Assembly: GCF_002165625.1 (NCBI RefSeq)
Contig: NZ_NGNS01000009.1
Span: forward strand, 93,538 to 157,537
Source of the DNA: Neiella marina
Lineage (GTDB): Bacteria; Pseudomonadota; Gammaproteobacteria; Enterobacterales; Neiellaceae
DNA: 64,000 nucleotides
Reading direction: 5' to 3'
Shown in pieces: positions 56,210 through 64,000 of this stretch (position 1 is the stretch's first letter; every line of letters starts with the position of its first letter). A program made the translations under genes and the position numbers. The notes under the pieces were generated by a model that did no database searches, was not told the origin of the DNA, and saw nothing but the letters and a program-made list of their open reading frames with translations.

Positions 56210-57526
56210 ATGACTAAAATCAAAGCACTTTCTGCAGCTGTTGCTGCGGTACTCATGTCTTCTAGCGCCTTGGCGGTTGAATTCCACGGTTACGCACGTG
56301 CCGGTATGTCTACTTCAGACGACGGTGGTGAGCAAACTTGTTACGGTGACGGTGGTACTGGTCACTTGGCCGGCCGTTTGGCGGATGAGTGTGACACTTA
56401 CGTTGAAATGAGCTTCCAACAAGAGCTTTACAACCAAGGTGGCAAAAAGTTCCGTATCGAAGTAATGCCAGTATTCACTTCTGAAAACGACTTCCAAGGT
56501 AACTCTGCTCAGTGGAACAGCAGCCACTCTGACCCAGCGCACGATGATCGTGTTGAAGGTTGGCGCGGTGGTGACTGGTCTATGCGTCAAGCATACATTG
56601 CTGCTGAAGGCGTTGTTGGTTTCGCTCCAGAAGCAACTCTTTGGGCCGGTAAGCGTTTCTACCAGCGTAAAGATATCCACATCATGGATTGGTACTACCT
56701 GAACAACTCTGGCTACGGCGTTGGTTTGGAAAACATTTCTTTGGGCGCAGGTAAACTATCTGTTGCTTGGACCAACATGGACCAGCACGTAATGGATGGC
56801 GCTGACGACAAAGACAATGCTAACCGCTACATCAACATCGTTCAGAGCAACAAACTTGATGTTCGTTATGCCGGTATCCCTCTGTGGGAAGGTGCTTCTC
56901 TTGAGTTGGCTGCCATCTACGGCTGGGCTGACCTTACTGATTATCAAGATGATGCTGGCTACGATGATGAAGACGGTTACTTCTTGACCGCTGAAATCAG
57001 CCATGGCTTGATGGGCGGCTTCAACAAGATTGTTGTTCAGTACGGTAAAGATTCAATGGGTGATTCTGCGTGGGACAACCACGGTGGTGAATCTTCACTG
57101 TCTACTCCATGGTGGGGCGGTTCTAAAGAAACTTCTTACCGCATCATCGACTGGGGTGTGATCAACTTGAGCGAGAAAATCGAACTGGGTTACTCGTTCA
57201 TGTACGCCAAGTCAGAGACCTTCGACAGCACTCAGCCAGAAGACGAACCAACTCGCGTGAGCGTTGTGTTCCGTCCAATGTACAAGTGGGATGACGTAAT
57301 GAAGACCACTTTGGAAGTGGGCTACACGAAAGAAGACATCGTCTGGAGTGGTGAATCTGAAGACCTGTCTAAGATCGTTGTTGCTCAAGAATGGTCTGCT
57401 GGTCCTAGCTTCTGGTCTCGCCCAACTATCCGTCTGTACGCTGGTGCATACTTCGGTGACGTAGCTGAGAACCGTGATGACGACGGTAACCTGCGCATCG
57501 GTGCTCAAATGGAAGCTTGGTGGTAA
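56210..57526 (+). CDS. LamB-type carbohydrate porin
   Basis: A 438-residue outer-membrane protein with a signal peptide (residues 1-22, SSALA-VEFHGYARAG). Beta-strand patterns and the LamB-like stretch RKDIHIMDWYYLNNSGYGVGLENI indicate an 18-strand maltoporin fold, and it ends in an aromatic residue (EAWW), as outer-membrane barrels do. It takes up maltodextrins or related glycans; specificity is unknown. AAGGGAAG precedes the ATG. MalM follows after a terminator. Confidence 0.88.
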   Translation: MTKIKALSAAVAAVLMSSSALAVEFHGYARAGMSTSDDGGEQTCYGDGGTGHLAGRLADECDTYVEMSFQQELYNQGGKKFRIEVMPVFTSENDFQGNSAQWNSSHSDPAHDDRVEGWRGGDWSMRQAYIAAEGVVGFAPEATLWAGKRFYQRKDIHIMDWYYLNNSGYGVGLENISLGAGKLSVAWTNMDQHVMDGADDKDNANRYINIVQSNKLDVRYAGIPLWEGASLELAAIYGWADLTDYQDDAGYDDEDGYFLTAEISHGLMGGFNKIVVQYGKDSMGDSAWDNHGGESSLSTPWWGGSKETSYRIIDWGVINLSEKIELGYSFMYAKSETFDSTQPEDEPTRVSVVFRPMYKWDDVMKTTLEVGYTKEDIVWSGESEDLSKIVVAQEWSAGPSFWSRPTIRLYAGAYFGDVAENRDDDGNLRIGAQMEAWW

Positions 57527-57558
57527 GCCGCTTCTAAATACCGTTTAACGGTTTAAGC

Positions 57559-57594
57559 AAAACCCCCGTTAGCCTTGCTATTCGGGGGTTTTTT
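57559..57594 (+). terminator. Terminator after the LamB-like gene
   Basis: AACCCCCG and CGGGGGTT arms around a 14-base loop, followed by a T run. It may attenuate rather than block transcription into malM. Confidence 0.85.
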
Positions 57595-57666
57595 CTTTAG
57601 CTTTCATGAACAAATCGATGGCTCATTGGTCTAATGAGCACTTATATCTTCTTTGAGGGGAGTTGT

Positions 57667-58713
57667 GTGACACACAGTAAACGTTTTGTGTTAGCCCTAA
57701 GTTGTTTGGCTAGCAGCCTGATGTTAGGCACTTTTTCTGCACAAGCTTATGATGAGCCTTCAGCGAGCGGCTTGGTAACGTCTTTAAGCCAAGCGCAAAG
57801 TTGCTGCGCCAGTATTGCCGATTTACCTTTTCAACCGGTCGAATTAGACAGCATCACTGACGTCTTAATTGATCAAAATTCCCCTGCTTTTGAATTCCAC
57901 ACTGGCAAGAGTTATTTTGCTGCGTTTAAGCTGCCAGAAAATGTCCCGACGTTTTCAGTATTTATCCAAAGTCGCGCTAAAAATTCAGTGTTTTCTCCTT
58001 CGGTTTTGCTGCTTGATGCAAACCGAACTCCGGTCCGAGTCATTCCCGCGAGCGTTGCTCAGTACACGCCCGCCGAAATGCTAGATCCAGATTCATTGGA
58101 TATGTCGTTCAACATTGAACGTTCTTACTTAGATAATCCAAAAACTGAGTATTACTTGGTGATCATGACGACACCAAGCGATATGGCTGGTCAAACTCAG
58201 CTGATTCATCCGGCCAAGACATTCGCCAAACGCAGTAATACGGTGCCGCCTGATATTGACGACCCGATTGCTCGTCATTCTCCAGGTGGATTGGTGAAGC
58301 TTGAGTTGCGCTCAGGTACCGTCGAATCGAATGCTGACTTCATGTCTCGAGTCAGTAGCAAGGTTAATTCATGGTTTGGTGTTGGTGAATCAGCGCCAGA
58401 TTCTGGCGCTGCTGGACATCAAGTCAGTGCTGGTAACGCTGCTGCCGCTGCTTCTACTGGTGTACCTCCGCAGCCAATTGGTCAGGCCATCCCAGACCGT
58501 TCGCCAACGCCGGGTATGCAAAAGCAACAGATGGTCCGCCAAGTTCCGGTGAATATGTTGGCAGAGACAGAGGCTTTCTATAATCAACTGATTACTTCCA
58601 AGGTTGCAGAAGGCGATATCGATAGTGCCATGCGGCTCGTTGAAGAAGCTGAGCGTGCTGGCTCGAAAACTGCTCGTGATAGTTTCATTGAGGCAGTGAA
58701 AGGGCTCAAGTAA
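57667..58713 (+). CDS. malM: Maltose operon periplasmic protein MalM
   Basis: A 348-residue exported protein of the MalM family: signal peptide (about residues 1-27, FSAQA-Y), CCASIADLPFQPV near residue 45, then the beta-sandwich (FHTGKSYFAAFKLPENVPTFSVFIQSRA). GTG 57667 is chosen because GGGGAG precedes it; the longer ATG frame has no signal-like start. The last 100 residues are a spacer and a helical tail not usual in E. coli MalM. It pairs with the LamB-like porin. Confidence 0.85.
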   Translation: MTHSKRFVLALSCLASSLMLGTFSAQAYDEPSASGLVTSLSQAQSCCASIADLPFQPVELDSITDVLIDQNSPAFEFHTGKSYFAAFKLPENVPTFSVFIQSRAKNSVFSPSVLLLDANRTPVRVIPASVAQYTPAEMLDPDSLDMSFNIERSYLDNPKTEYYLVIMTTPSDMAGQTQLIHPAKTFAKRSNTVPPDIDDPIARHSPGGLVKLELRSGTVESNADFMSRVSSKVNSWFGVGESAPDSGAAGHQVSAGNAAAAASTGVPPQPIGQAIPDRSPTPGMQKQQMVRQVPVNMLAETEAFYNQLITSKVAEGDIDSAMRLVEEAERAGSKTARDSFIEAVKGLK

Positions 58714-58731
58714 CGGCCTCTGTTCTAATCG

Positions 58732-58762
58732 CTATCTGGGCCAAATCAGTTGGCCCAGATAG
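58732..58762. other. Perfect hairpin after malM
   Basis: The 13-base arms CTATCTGGGCCAA and TTGGCCCAGATAG have a five-base loop and lie 18 bases after the malM stop. No T tract follows, so it may stabilise the mRNA end or be a weak terminator. Confidence 0.55.
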
Positions 58763-58992
58763 ACAATATCTAGTTGGGCTGTGTTTGGTTTGTAACTTAT
58801 GCCATACACCCAGACTGATTAATCCTTCATCAAGATCTATATTTGTGACATAGATCCAGATATACTCCGCGCCCCGGTCATCCACTCCGCGACTTAATGT
58901 GCAGCTTTTCTGGTGGCGACTAGGCTAACTGGATACAAGTCTTGCTGCGCAAGAACATTCCACCGATGTATTTTCTCTTTTAAGGCGCGTTA

Positions 58993-60783
58993 ATGTCTGA
59001 ACAACCCAATGCGAGTTTCGCCGATCTGGGCTTACCCGATCATCTTTTACAGGCCCTACAGGAAGTAGGTTATGAGACCCCTTCTCCAATTCAGGCGGAA
59101 ACGATTCCCCATGTATTGAATGGCCATGATGTGTTAGGACAGGCCCAAACCGGTACCGGTAAAACTGCGGCGTTCGCATTGCCACTGGTTGCCAACATTG
59201 ATGTTAGCGCCAGAACCCCGCAAGCACTGGTTTTAGCTCCCACCCGAGAGCTGGCAATTCAGGTCGCTGAGGCGTTCCAAAAGTATGCTGCTCACCGCAA
59301 AGGCTTCCATGTCCTGCCGATTTATGGTGGCCAAAACTACAGCAGTCAAATTCGTTCGCTTAAACGTGGCGTTCAAGTGGTTGTGGGTACTCCTGGGCGA
59401 GTGATGGATCATATGCGTCGCGGTACCCTTGATCTATCAGATCTGCAAACACTGGTGCTTGATGAAGCTGACGAGATGTTGCGAATGGGCTTCATTGATG
59501 ATGTCGAGTGGATTTTGGAGCAACTGCCTGAACAACATCAAACGGCATTGTTTTCGGCAACCATGCCAAAAGAAATTAAGCGTATTGCGACCCGCTATCT
59601 TGATGCTCCGAAAGAAGTGACGATCAAGGTCAAGACTCAAACTGCATCGACTATTCGTCAGCGTGTTTGGATGGTCAGTGGTTTGCATAAACTCGATGCC
59701 CTGACACGTATTCTCGAGTCCGAGCCGTTTGATGGCATGATCATCTTCGTTCGTACCAAAAATTCCACCGAAGAACTGGCTGATAAGCTGCGTGCTCGCG
59801 GTTATGCTGCTTCGGCATTGAATGGCGATATGCCTCAACAAGCGCGAGTTCGTACCGTTGAAGGGTTAAAAAGTGGCGATATCGATATTTTGATCGCCAC
59901 CGATGTTGCTGCTCGTGGTTTGGATGTTGAACGCATCAGCCATGTACTCAACTATGACATTCCATACGATACCGAGGCTTACGTCCACCGTATTGGTCGG
60001 ACTGGGCGAGCAGGTCGCAGTGGCGAAGCAATTTTATTTGCCGCCCCTCGCGAGCGCCGAATGCTGAAATCGATCGAACGAGCGACTCGTCAGCAAATCG
60101 AACTGATGCAGTTACCTACTACTGATGCAGTCAACGATATTCGAGTACAACGGTTCAAAGATCGCATTACCGAGAGCTTGGGGATTGATGATGGCGAATT
60201 AGCTAAGTATCAGGAAATCATCGAGCAATACCAGAGCGAGCACAACGTACCAGCTTTGGAAGTTGCTGCAGCATTGGTGAAAATGGTTCAAGGCGACTCG
60301 CCGCTATTCCTCAAAGAGAAGCCACAGCGCGCCCCTCGCGAGCGTGATTTCGATAGTAGAGACAGAAAAGAAGGTCGTGGCGAGCGCCGTGAGCGCAAAC
60401 CGCGACAGCGTCGTGAAGAAGTCGATATGGATACTTACCAAATATCCGTTGGCTATGAACATGGTGTGTCACCCAAGCACATTGTTGGTGCCATCGCGAA
60501 TGAAGCAGGTATCGAGAGCCGCTACATCGGTGCCATTGAAATTGGTGATGAGCATTCTCATGTCGATCTGCCCAAAGGTATGCCTGATGATGTTTATGCC
60601 CACCTGAAGTCTGTAAAGATTTTGGGCAAGCCAATTCGACTGCAACTCGCTGATGGTGATGAGTTGACTAAATCCAAAGCAAAGCGTCGCTCGCGGCCGT
60701 CACAGGATGATTTTCGTCGAAAAGGTGGTGGTGACAAGCCACGTAAATTCGACAAGCGCAAGCCTCGATCAGCAAACAAGTAA
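58993..60783 (+). CDS. deaD: ATP-dependent DEAD-box RNA helicase DeaD/CsdA
   Basis: A 596-residue RNA helicase. All core motifs are present: AQTGTGKTAAF, PTRELAIQ, LDEADEML, SATMP, ARGLDVE and HRIGRTGRAGR. A C-terminal RNA-binding domain (YQISVGYEHGVSPKHIVGAIANEAG) and a basic Arg/Lys-rich tail mark the DeaD/CsdA type, active in ribosome assembly and mRNA decay at low temperature. The roughly 230-base leader after the malM hairpin could be a cold-responsive untranslated region. Confidence 0.95.
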   Translation: MSEQPNASFADLGLPDHLLQALQEVGYETPSPIQAETIPHVLNGHDVLGQAQTGTGKTAAFALPLVANIDVSARTPQALVLAPTRELAIQVAEAFQKYAAHRKGFHVLPIYGGQNYSSQIRSLKRGVQVVVGTPGRVMDHMRRGTLDLSDLQTLVLDEADEMLRMGFIDDVEWILEQLPEQHQTALFSATMPKEIKRIATRYLDAPKEVTIKVKTQTASTIRQRVWMVSGLHKLDALTRILESEPFDGMIIFVRTKNSTEELADKLRARGYAASALNGDMPQQARVRTVEGLKSGDIDILIATDVAARGLDVERISHVLNYDIPYDTEAYVHRIGRTGRAGRSGEAILFAAPRERRMLKSIERATRQQIELMQLPTTDAVNDIRVQRFKDRITESLGIDDGELAKYQEIIEQYQSEHNVPALEVAAALVKMVQGDSPLFLKEKPQRAPRERDFDSRDRKEGRGERRERKPRQRREEVDMDTYQISVGYEHGVSPKHIVGAIANEAGIESRYIGAIEIGDEHSHVDLPKGMPDDVYAHLKSVKILGKPIRLQLADGDELTKSKAKRRSRPSQDDFRRKGGGDKPRKFDKRKPRSANK

Positions 60784-60789
60784 ATGCTA

Positions 60790-60818
60790 AGCCACCTGCA
60801 ATCAGGTGGCTTTTTTTT
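60790..60818 (+). terminator. Terminator of deaD
   Basis: GCCACCTG-CAAT-CAGGTGGC followed by eight T, 8 bases after the deaD stop. Confidence 0.95.
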
Positions 60819-61203
60819 GCCCTACCTTATGCTTGCCGAGCCGGCAATCAACCGACTAAGCGATTCCCTTGCTATCAGCTCTGCTGTAACCATCTGATCC
60901 CAATGAGGTCGATCATTTCTTTAATTGGTCAGGCCAATATGGATCGGCATTGTTTATCACTTAAATTAATAACTACCCCTTAATGCGCAGGAAATATGGC
61001 ATTGGTTAAAGATGTTGATCACAGTATTGATGACAAATTTAACAAAATTGCTGACCAATTTGGTTAATCAAATTACAGTGTTTGTGTTGTTTATTGGTAA
61101 TGCCAATATTGGTGTTATGTAAAGCTATTGGTTTGTATTGTTTTGCTGTTCGTTCTGCCAGGGTGGTTGAAGCTCAGCACTAAGCTTCCAAGGGATATTA
61201 AGA
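60819..61203. other. AT-rich regulatory region with ATTGG palindromes
   Basis: 385 bases upstream of the beta-helix lipoprotein. It has two copies of ATTGG-N5-CCAAT (60924-60938 and 61093-61107), ACCAATTTGGT (61054-61064) and CCAATATTGG (61103-61112). No gene is visible. The cluster looks like operators for one repressor or activator. Confidence 0.55.
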
Positions 61204-63855
61204 ATGAAAAAGAAAATATTGCTCTCAGCAGTTGTTCTGGCTTTAACCGGCTGTAGCAATGATGACGGCTACGGCATCGGCAACTTCCGAGGCTCCGCTT
61301 CTTTGTCCGGTGATGCACGCGTTGGTGAAACTTTGTCAGTATCAATTACCGATAAGGATGGCGTGAAATCCGGCACCGACGTTTACACTTGGATGGCTGA
61401 TGGTGCAACCATTGCTGGCGCTACCGCCAGTGCTTACGTGTTGACAGAAGCTGAGGCTGGCAAACAAATTCGTGTCACGGTTGCTTACTCTGATGAACGC
61501 AACAACAAAGAGGAGACACGCACCCAAACTTCAGAGCCGGTGATTGGTAATGAAGATGGTGTGCTGACGCTCACCGGTGTTGCTGAAACAGGCGCGACTT
61601 TGACCGCTACTCTTGCCGATGGCAATGGTATTGACCCAAGTGCCGTGGTTTACAGTTGGCTAGCCGACGGCGCAGTGATTGATGGTGCCACTGAATCTAG
61701 CTACGCCATCGCTGATACTGATGTTGGTAAAACAATTACCGCAAAAGCTGATTACACCGATCGCGATGGTTTTAGTGAGAGCGTCCTATCCGCGACCACT
61801 GACCCGGTTAAAGTGGCGAATACCCCAGGTATGGTGTCGATAGATAAGCAGGCTCCGATTGTTGATGATGTGCTGACCGCAACCGTTGCTGACGACAATG
61901 GCACCGAAGGCGTCGCAATTAGCTATCAGTGGTTAGCTGATGGAGTTGCTATCGATGGCGCGACATCACCAACCTTTAGCGTGACGTCGGCACAACTCGA
62001 TAAAGCGCTCAGTGTTCAGGCGACTTATACCGACCAAGCCGAAAACGCCGAGGATATTGTGTCAGAGCAGACAGCACCAGTGGCTGCCGCTTTGATCAAC
62101 GTGCCGGGCTCCGTTAGTTTGGATCAATTCACCAAGCTAGTGGTCGGCCAAACTGTGACAGCGATGGTCGATGATGATAACGGTGCAAGTGGCACGATTA
62201 ATTATCAGTGGCAAGCCGATGGCGTTGACATTGCTGGTGCCAATTCAGCTGAATACGTGGTAGCTGCTACTGATGCTGGTAAAGTGCTGTCAGTGGTAGC
62301 CAATTACATTGATGATGCTGGCTTTGAAGAGACCGGCCATGGTGCTGAAGCTGAGGAAATTGCCTACAGCAAAATCGTCAACAATTTCGCCGAGTTGATG
62401 GCCGCATTTGATGGTGAAGTCGAAGGTGATGTCATCGGTATGGCGCCTGGCGATTACTCCAATGCAGGATTACTGACAGTTGATGTCAAAGATCTTCATT
62501 TGACTCGCACCGCTGATGCGATTGCTGCTTCTGGCACTGCAATTGAAACCGCGGCACTGAGTGGCGAAGTTTGTTTTGAAATTTTGGCAACAGCAGATGG
62601 CTCGTCAGCAGCTGACGGTGTTAAATTCGATCACCTTCACTTTGCCGACTTTAACTATGTCAAAGACACTTCATGTGACACTGACAGCTCCTCTGATGAT
62701 TACTACATCAACAACAAGGCCGCTTACTTTAGTTTGACTAACACCTTGATGGAAAATGAAGCGAACACGTCTTCAAGCTCAACGTCGTGGGTTTATGTTG
62801 GTGGAAGCAAAGCGCATGTTGCTCGCAATACTTTCTCCGGCAAGGTTGATGGCAAGAAAGGTTCGTTTATTCGGGTATCAGCAAATGGCTTGGATGAAGA
62901 GAGCAATCTGCTGCCACCAGCGCAACACGTTGTTGAATACAACTTATTCCAGAATTTTGATGCTAGCGGTCAATCCAGCGGTTACGGTATGCAGTTAGGT
63001 GATACCACTGGCACTAACTCGGTCAACACCGCAGGTCATGTACTTCGTTATAACTTGTTCGATGGCATCTTGGCGAAAACTCGAGTTGTTAAAGTTCAAA
63101 CTAGTGGTAGCTATGTCTATGGCAACACCTTTGCGAACACCTACGGTATGGTGTCGTTAGAAAACGGTCAGCAAAATACCGTTTACGCAAATGTCTTTAT
63201 TGGCATGAACGGCAACAAATATGAATCTGGTGTTAATGCTGCGGCTTATGGCCACGTAGTAAGCAACAACTACTTTGCCGGCCAAGCCAGTGACTCTGAT
63301 AGTGAGCGTGCATCTTTGGTGCTGACGTCTAATGAAAACAGTGACTCTGGCAACTCAACATTGGAAACCTCGGCAACCGAGTTCAGTCACAATACCATAG
63401 TCAACAGCATGGCTCCGTTCATGGTTGGCGCTAAAGGTTGTTCAGATACGCCTCTGACTTCTGCAGTTTCAATGGCCAATCTGCTGTTAAACGATTACGC
63501 ACCAGCTGAAAACACCGAATTGACCGGTATTAACGGTGCAACCAAAGTTGATGATGGCTCGCTGGTTGATGACTGTGATAAGGCGACGGTGACCTTTGAG
63601 AACGACCATTACTACTCCGATGAAACTGTTGGTGGTAGTGCCGCTTCTAAGTCAGTGTCTGGTACCGGGGTGATCACCGCCGCAGCACCAGCAACAGCGC
63701 CTGTTATTGACGCTAATGGCTTTGTTCAAGGAGCTGGCGACGACGCAGGCATTGGCGCCGACACCAGCAAGCTCTATCGCATCAAAGCTTCGGACGTTGG
63801 CGTGGGTTCAACTTGGGAATCTGAAATAGACCACTCGGAGGTTTTCGGCCTCTAA
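61204..63855 (+). CDS. Lipoprotein with Ig-like repeats and a degenerate PL6-type beta-helix
   Basis: An 883-residue lipoprotein (lipobox LTGC, cysteine 17). Residues 30-390 are four Ig-like repeats of about 90 residues sharing patterns such as YxWxADGxxIxGAT and AGKxIxVxxxYxD. Residues about 393-883 resemble the right-handed beta-helix of polysaccharide lyase family 6 (VVEYNLFQNF...GYGMQLGDTT...HVLRYNLFDG...YVYGNTFANTYG). The expected catalytic Lys and Arg and calcium Glu residues appear replaced (KTRVVKVQTSG; VSLENG), so it may bind rather than cut glycans. AAGGGATATTAAG precedes ATG 61204. Confidence 0.75.
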   Translation: MKKKILLSAVVLALTGCSNDDGYGIGNFRGSASLSGDARVGETLSVSITDKDGVKSGTDVYTWMADGATIAGATASAYVLTEAEAGKQIRVTVAYSDERNNKEETRTQTSEPVIGNEDGVLTLTGVAETGATLTATLADGNGIDPSAVVYSWLADGAVIDGATESSYAIADTDVGKTITAKADYTDRDGFSESVLSATTDPVKVANTPGMVSIDKQAPIVDDVLTATVADDNGTEGVAISYQWLADGVAIDGATSPTFSVTSAQLDKALSVQATYTDQAENAEDIVSEQTAPVAAALINVPGSVSLDQFTKLVVGQTVTAMVDDDNGASGTINYQWQADGVDIAGANSAEYVVAATDAGKVLSVVANYIDDAGFEETGHGAEAEEIAYSKIVNNFAELMAAFDGEVEGDVIGMAPGDYSNAGLLTVDVKDLHLTRTADAIAASGTAIETAALSGEVCFEILATADGSSAADGVKFDHLHFADFNYVKDTSCDTDSSSDDYYINNKAAYFSLTNTLMENEANTSSSSTSWVYVGGSKAHVARNTFSGKVDGKKGSFIRVSANGLDEESNLLPPAQHVVEYNLFQNFDASGQSSGYGMQLGDTTGTNSVNTAGHVLRYNLFDGILAKTRVVKVQTSGSYVYGNTFANTYGMVSLENGQQNTVYANVFIGMNGNKYESGVNAAAYGHVVSNNYFAGQASDSDSERASLVLTSNENSDSGNSTLETSATEFSHNTIVNSMAPFMVGAKGCSDTPLTSAVSMANLLLNDYAPAENTELTGINGATKVDDGSLVDDCDKATVTFENDHYYSDETVGGSAASKSVSGTGVITAAAPATAPVIDANGFVQGAGDDAGIGADTSKLYRIKASDVGVGSTWESEIDHSEVFGL

Positions 63856-63877
63856 TCCGAGAAAACACTACAGTTCT

Positions 63878-63896
63878 AAAAAAGCCAGCGTTAAGC
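63878..63896 (+). terminator. Left arm of an interrupted terminator
   Basis: AAAAAAGCCAGC, GTTAA and then GC are the beginning of a terminator whose right arm should read GCTGGCTTTTTT. The arm is cut after GC by the Tn5-like terminus that starts at 63897. Confidence 0.6.
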
Positions 63897-64000
63897 CTGT
63901 CTCTTATACACAAATCCCCGCTAAGCAATTGGCGGGGATTTTTTTGAACTTTTTCCGTTAACTTCGATCTGATCTCCACACTACTTTTTGGGGAGTATCA
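63897..64000. mobile_element. Left end of a putative IS50/Tn5-like insertion sequence (partial)
   Basis: CTGTCTCTTATACACAAAT is 17/19 identical to both the Tn5 outer end and the mosaic end. The nine bases before it, GCGTTAAGC preceded by A, fit the Tn5 target preference and split a terminator. Inside lies a terminator-like hairpin (63912-63945), as in many IS ends. The transposase gene would be beyond the window. A sequencing-adapter artefact is the alternative: the first 16 bases equal the Nextera mosaic end, though the match stops there. Confidence 0.55.
63912..63945 (+). terminator. Terminator-like hairpin inside the IS-like end
   Basis: AAATCCCCGC and GCGGGGATTT arms with a ten-base loop, followed by a T run on the plus strand. 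It would stop transcription entering from the lipoprotein gene. Confidence 0.8.

Noticed and set aside
63782..63979. 65-residue minus-strand frame at the right edge
   Set aside because: It spans the lipoprotein end, the interrupted terminator and the IS-like end, and has no ribosome site.

Overview
The window is chromosomal DNA of a marine-type gammaproteobacterium, most likely of the Alteromonadales. Gene order in several blocks matches E. coli, Shewanella and Pseudomonas: leuS-lptE-holA-nadD; miaB-ybeZ-ybeY-ybeX-lnt with a divergent ubiF and the tRNA Met-Leu-Gln-Gln cluster; ychF-pth-rplY-prs-tRNA-Gln-ispE-lolB; hemA-prfA-prmC-kdsA; gcvA-ygdD-rlmM; and xni-ppnN, queF-syd, yqcC-truC-yqcA. 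Several small families (a TIGR02922-like protein, DUF3549, SirB2) and a LamB/MalM pair fit a marine polysaccharide user. No phage, plasmid or CRISPR locus is visible. The only sign of an insertion sequence is a Tn5/IS50-like terminus about 100 bases from the right edge.

Layout. 1-5.0 kb: NAD synthesis, DNA polymerase III delta, LPS assembly and leucyl-tRNA synthetase (minus strand). 5.1-6.2 kb: a zinc-ribbon gene and a repeat locus. 6.2-11.7 kb: lnt-corC-ybeY-ybeZ-miaB. 11.9-14.6 kb: ubiF, a PhyH-type dioxygenase and a four-tRNA operon with a clear promoter and terminator. 14.7-17.1 kb: a solute-binding protein and two small genes. 17.2-22.4 kb: translation, PRPP, isoprenoid and lipoprotein-sorting genes. 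22.4-23.4 kb: a large repeat locus. 23.4-30.2 kb: a HAD phosphatase and hemA-prfA-prmC-sirB2-DUF819-kdsA. 30.2-34.4 kb: a repeat and an unusual PHP-domain protein/lipoprotein pair. 34.5-42.1 kb: gcvA region, rlmM, an HDOD regulator, xni and ppnN. 42.1-46 kb: an intact diguanylate cyclase and a TPR protein with a degenerate GGDEF-like end. 46-55.4 kb: an M61 peptidase, queF, syd, a CsrB-type RNA, a chemoreceptor, DUF3549, yqcC, truC and a flavodoxin. 56-58.7 kb: LamB-like porin and MalM. 59-63.9 kb: a DEAD-box helicase and a degenerate PL6-like beta-helix lipoprotein.

The two most interesting non-coding signals may be linked. First, 50.7-51.0 kb encodes a CsrB-family RNA: 14 GGA motifs, many in hairpin loops, a strong terminator, and a location between syd and yqcC as in E. 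coli. Second, nine copies of a roughly 55-base intergenic repeat lie at three loci, in both orientations. Each copy folds into two hairpins that present GGA motifs in the loops at a fixed spacing, and the stems differ between copies by compensating changes. They look like REP/BIME elements that could also act as dispersed CsrA-binding sites; this is inference. Coding starts were moved from the longest frame to the best Shine-Dalgarno/family start where the sequence allowed.
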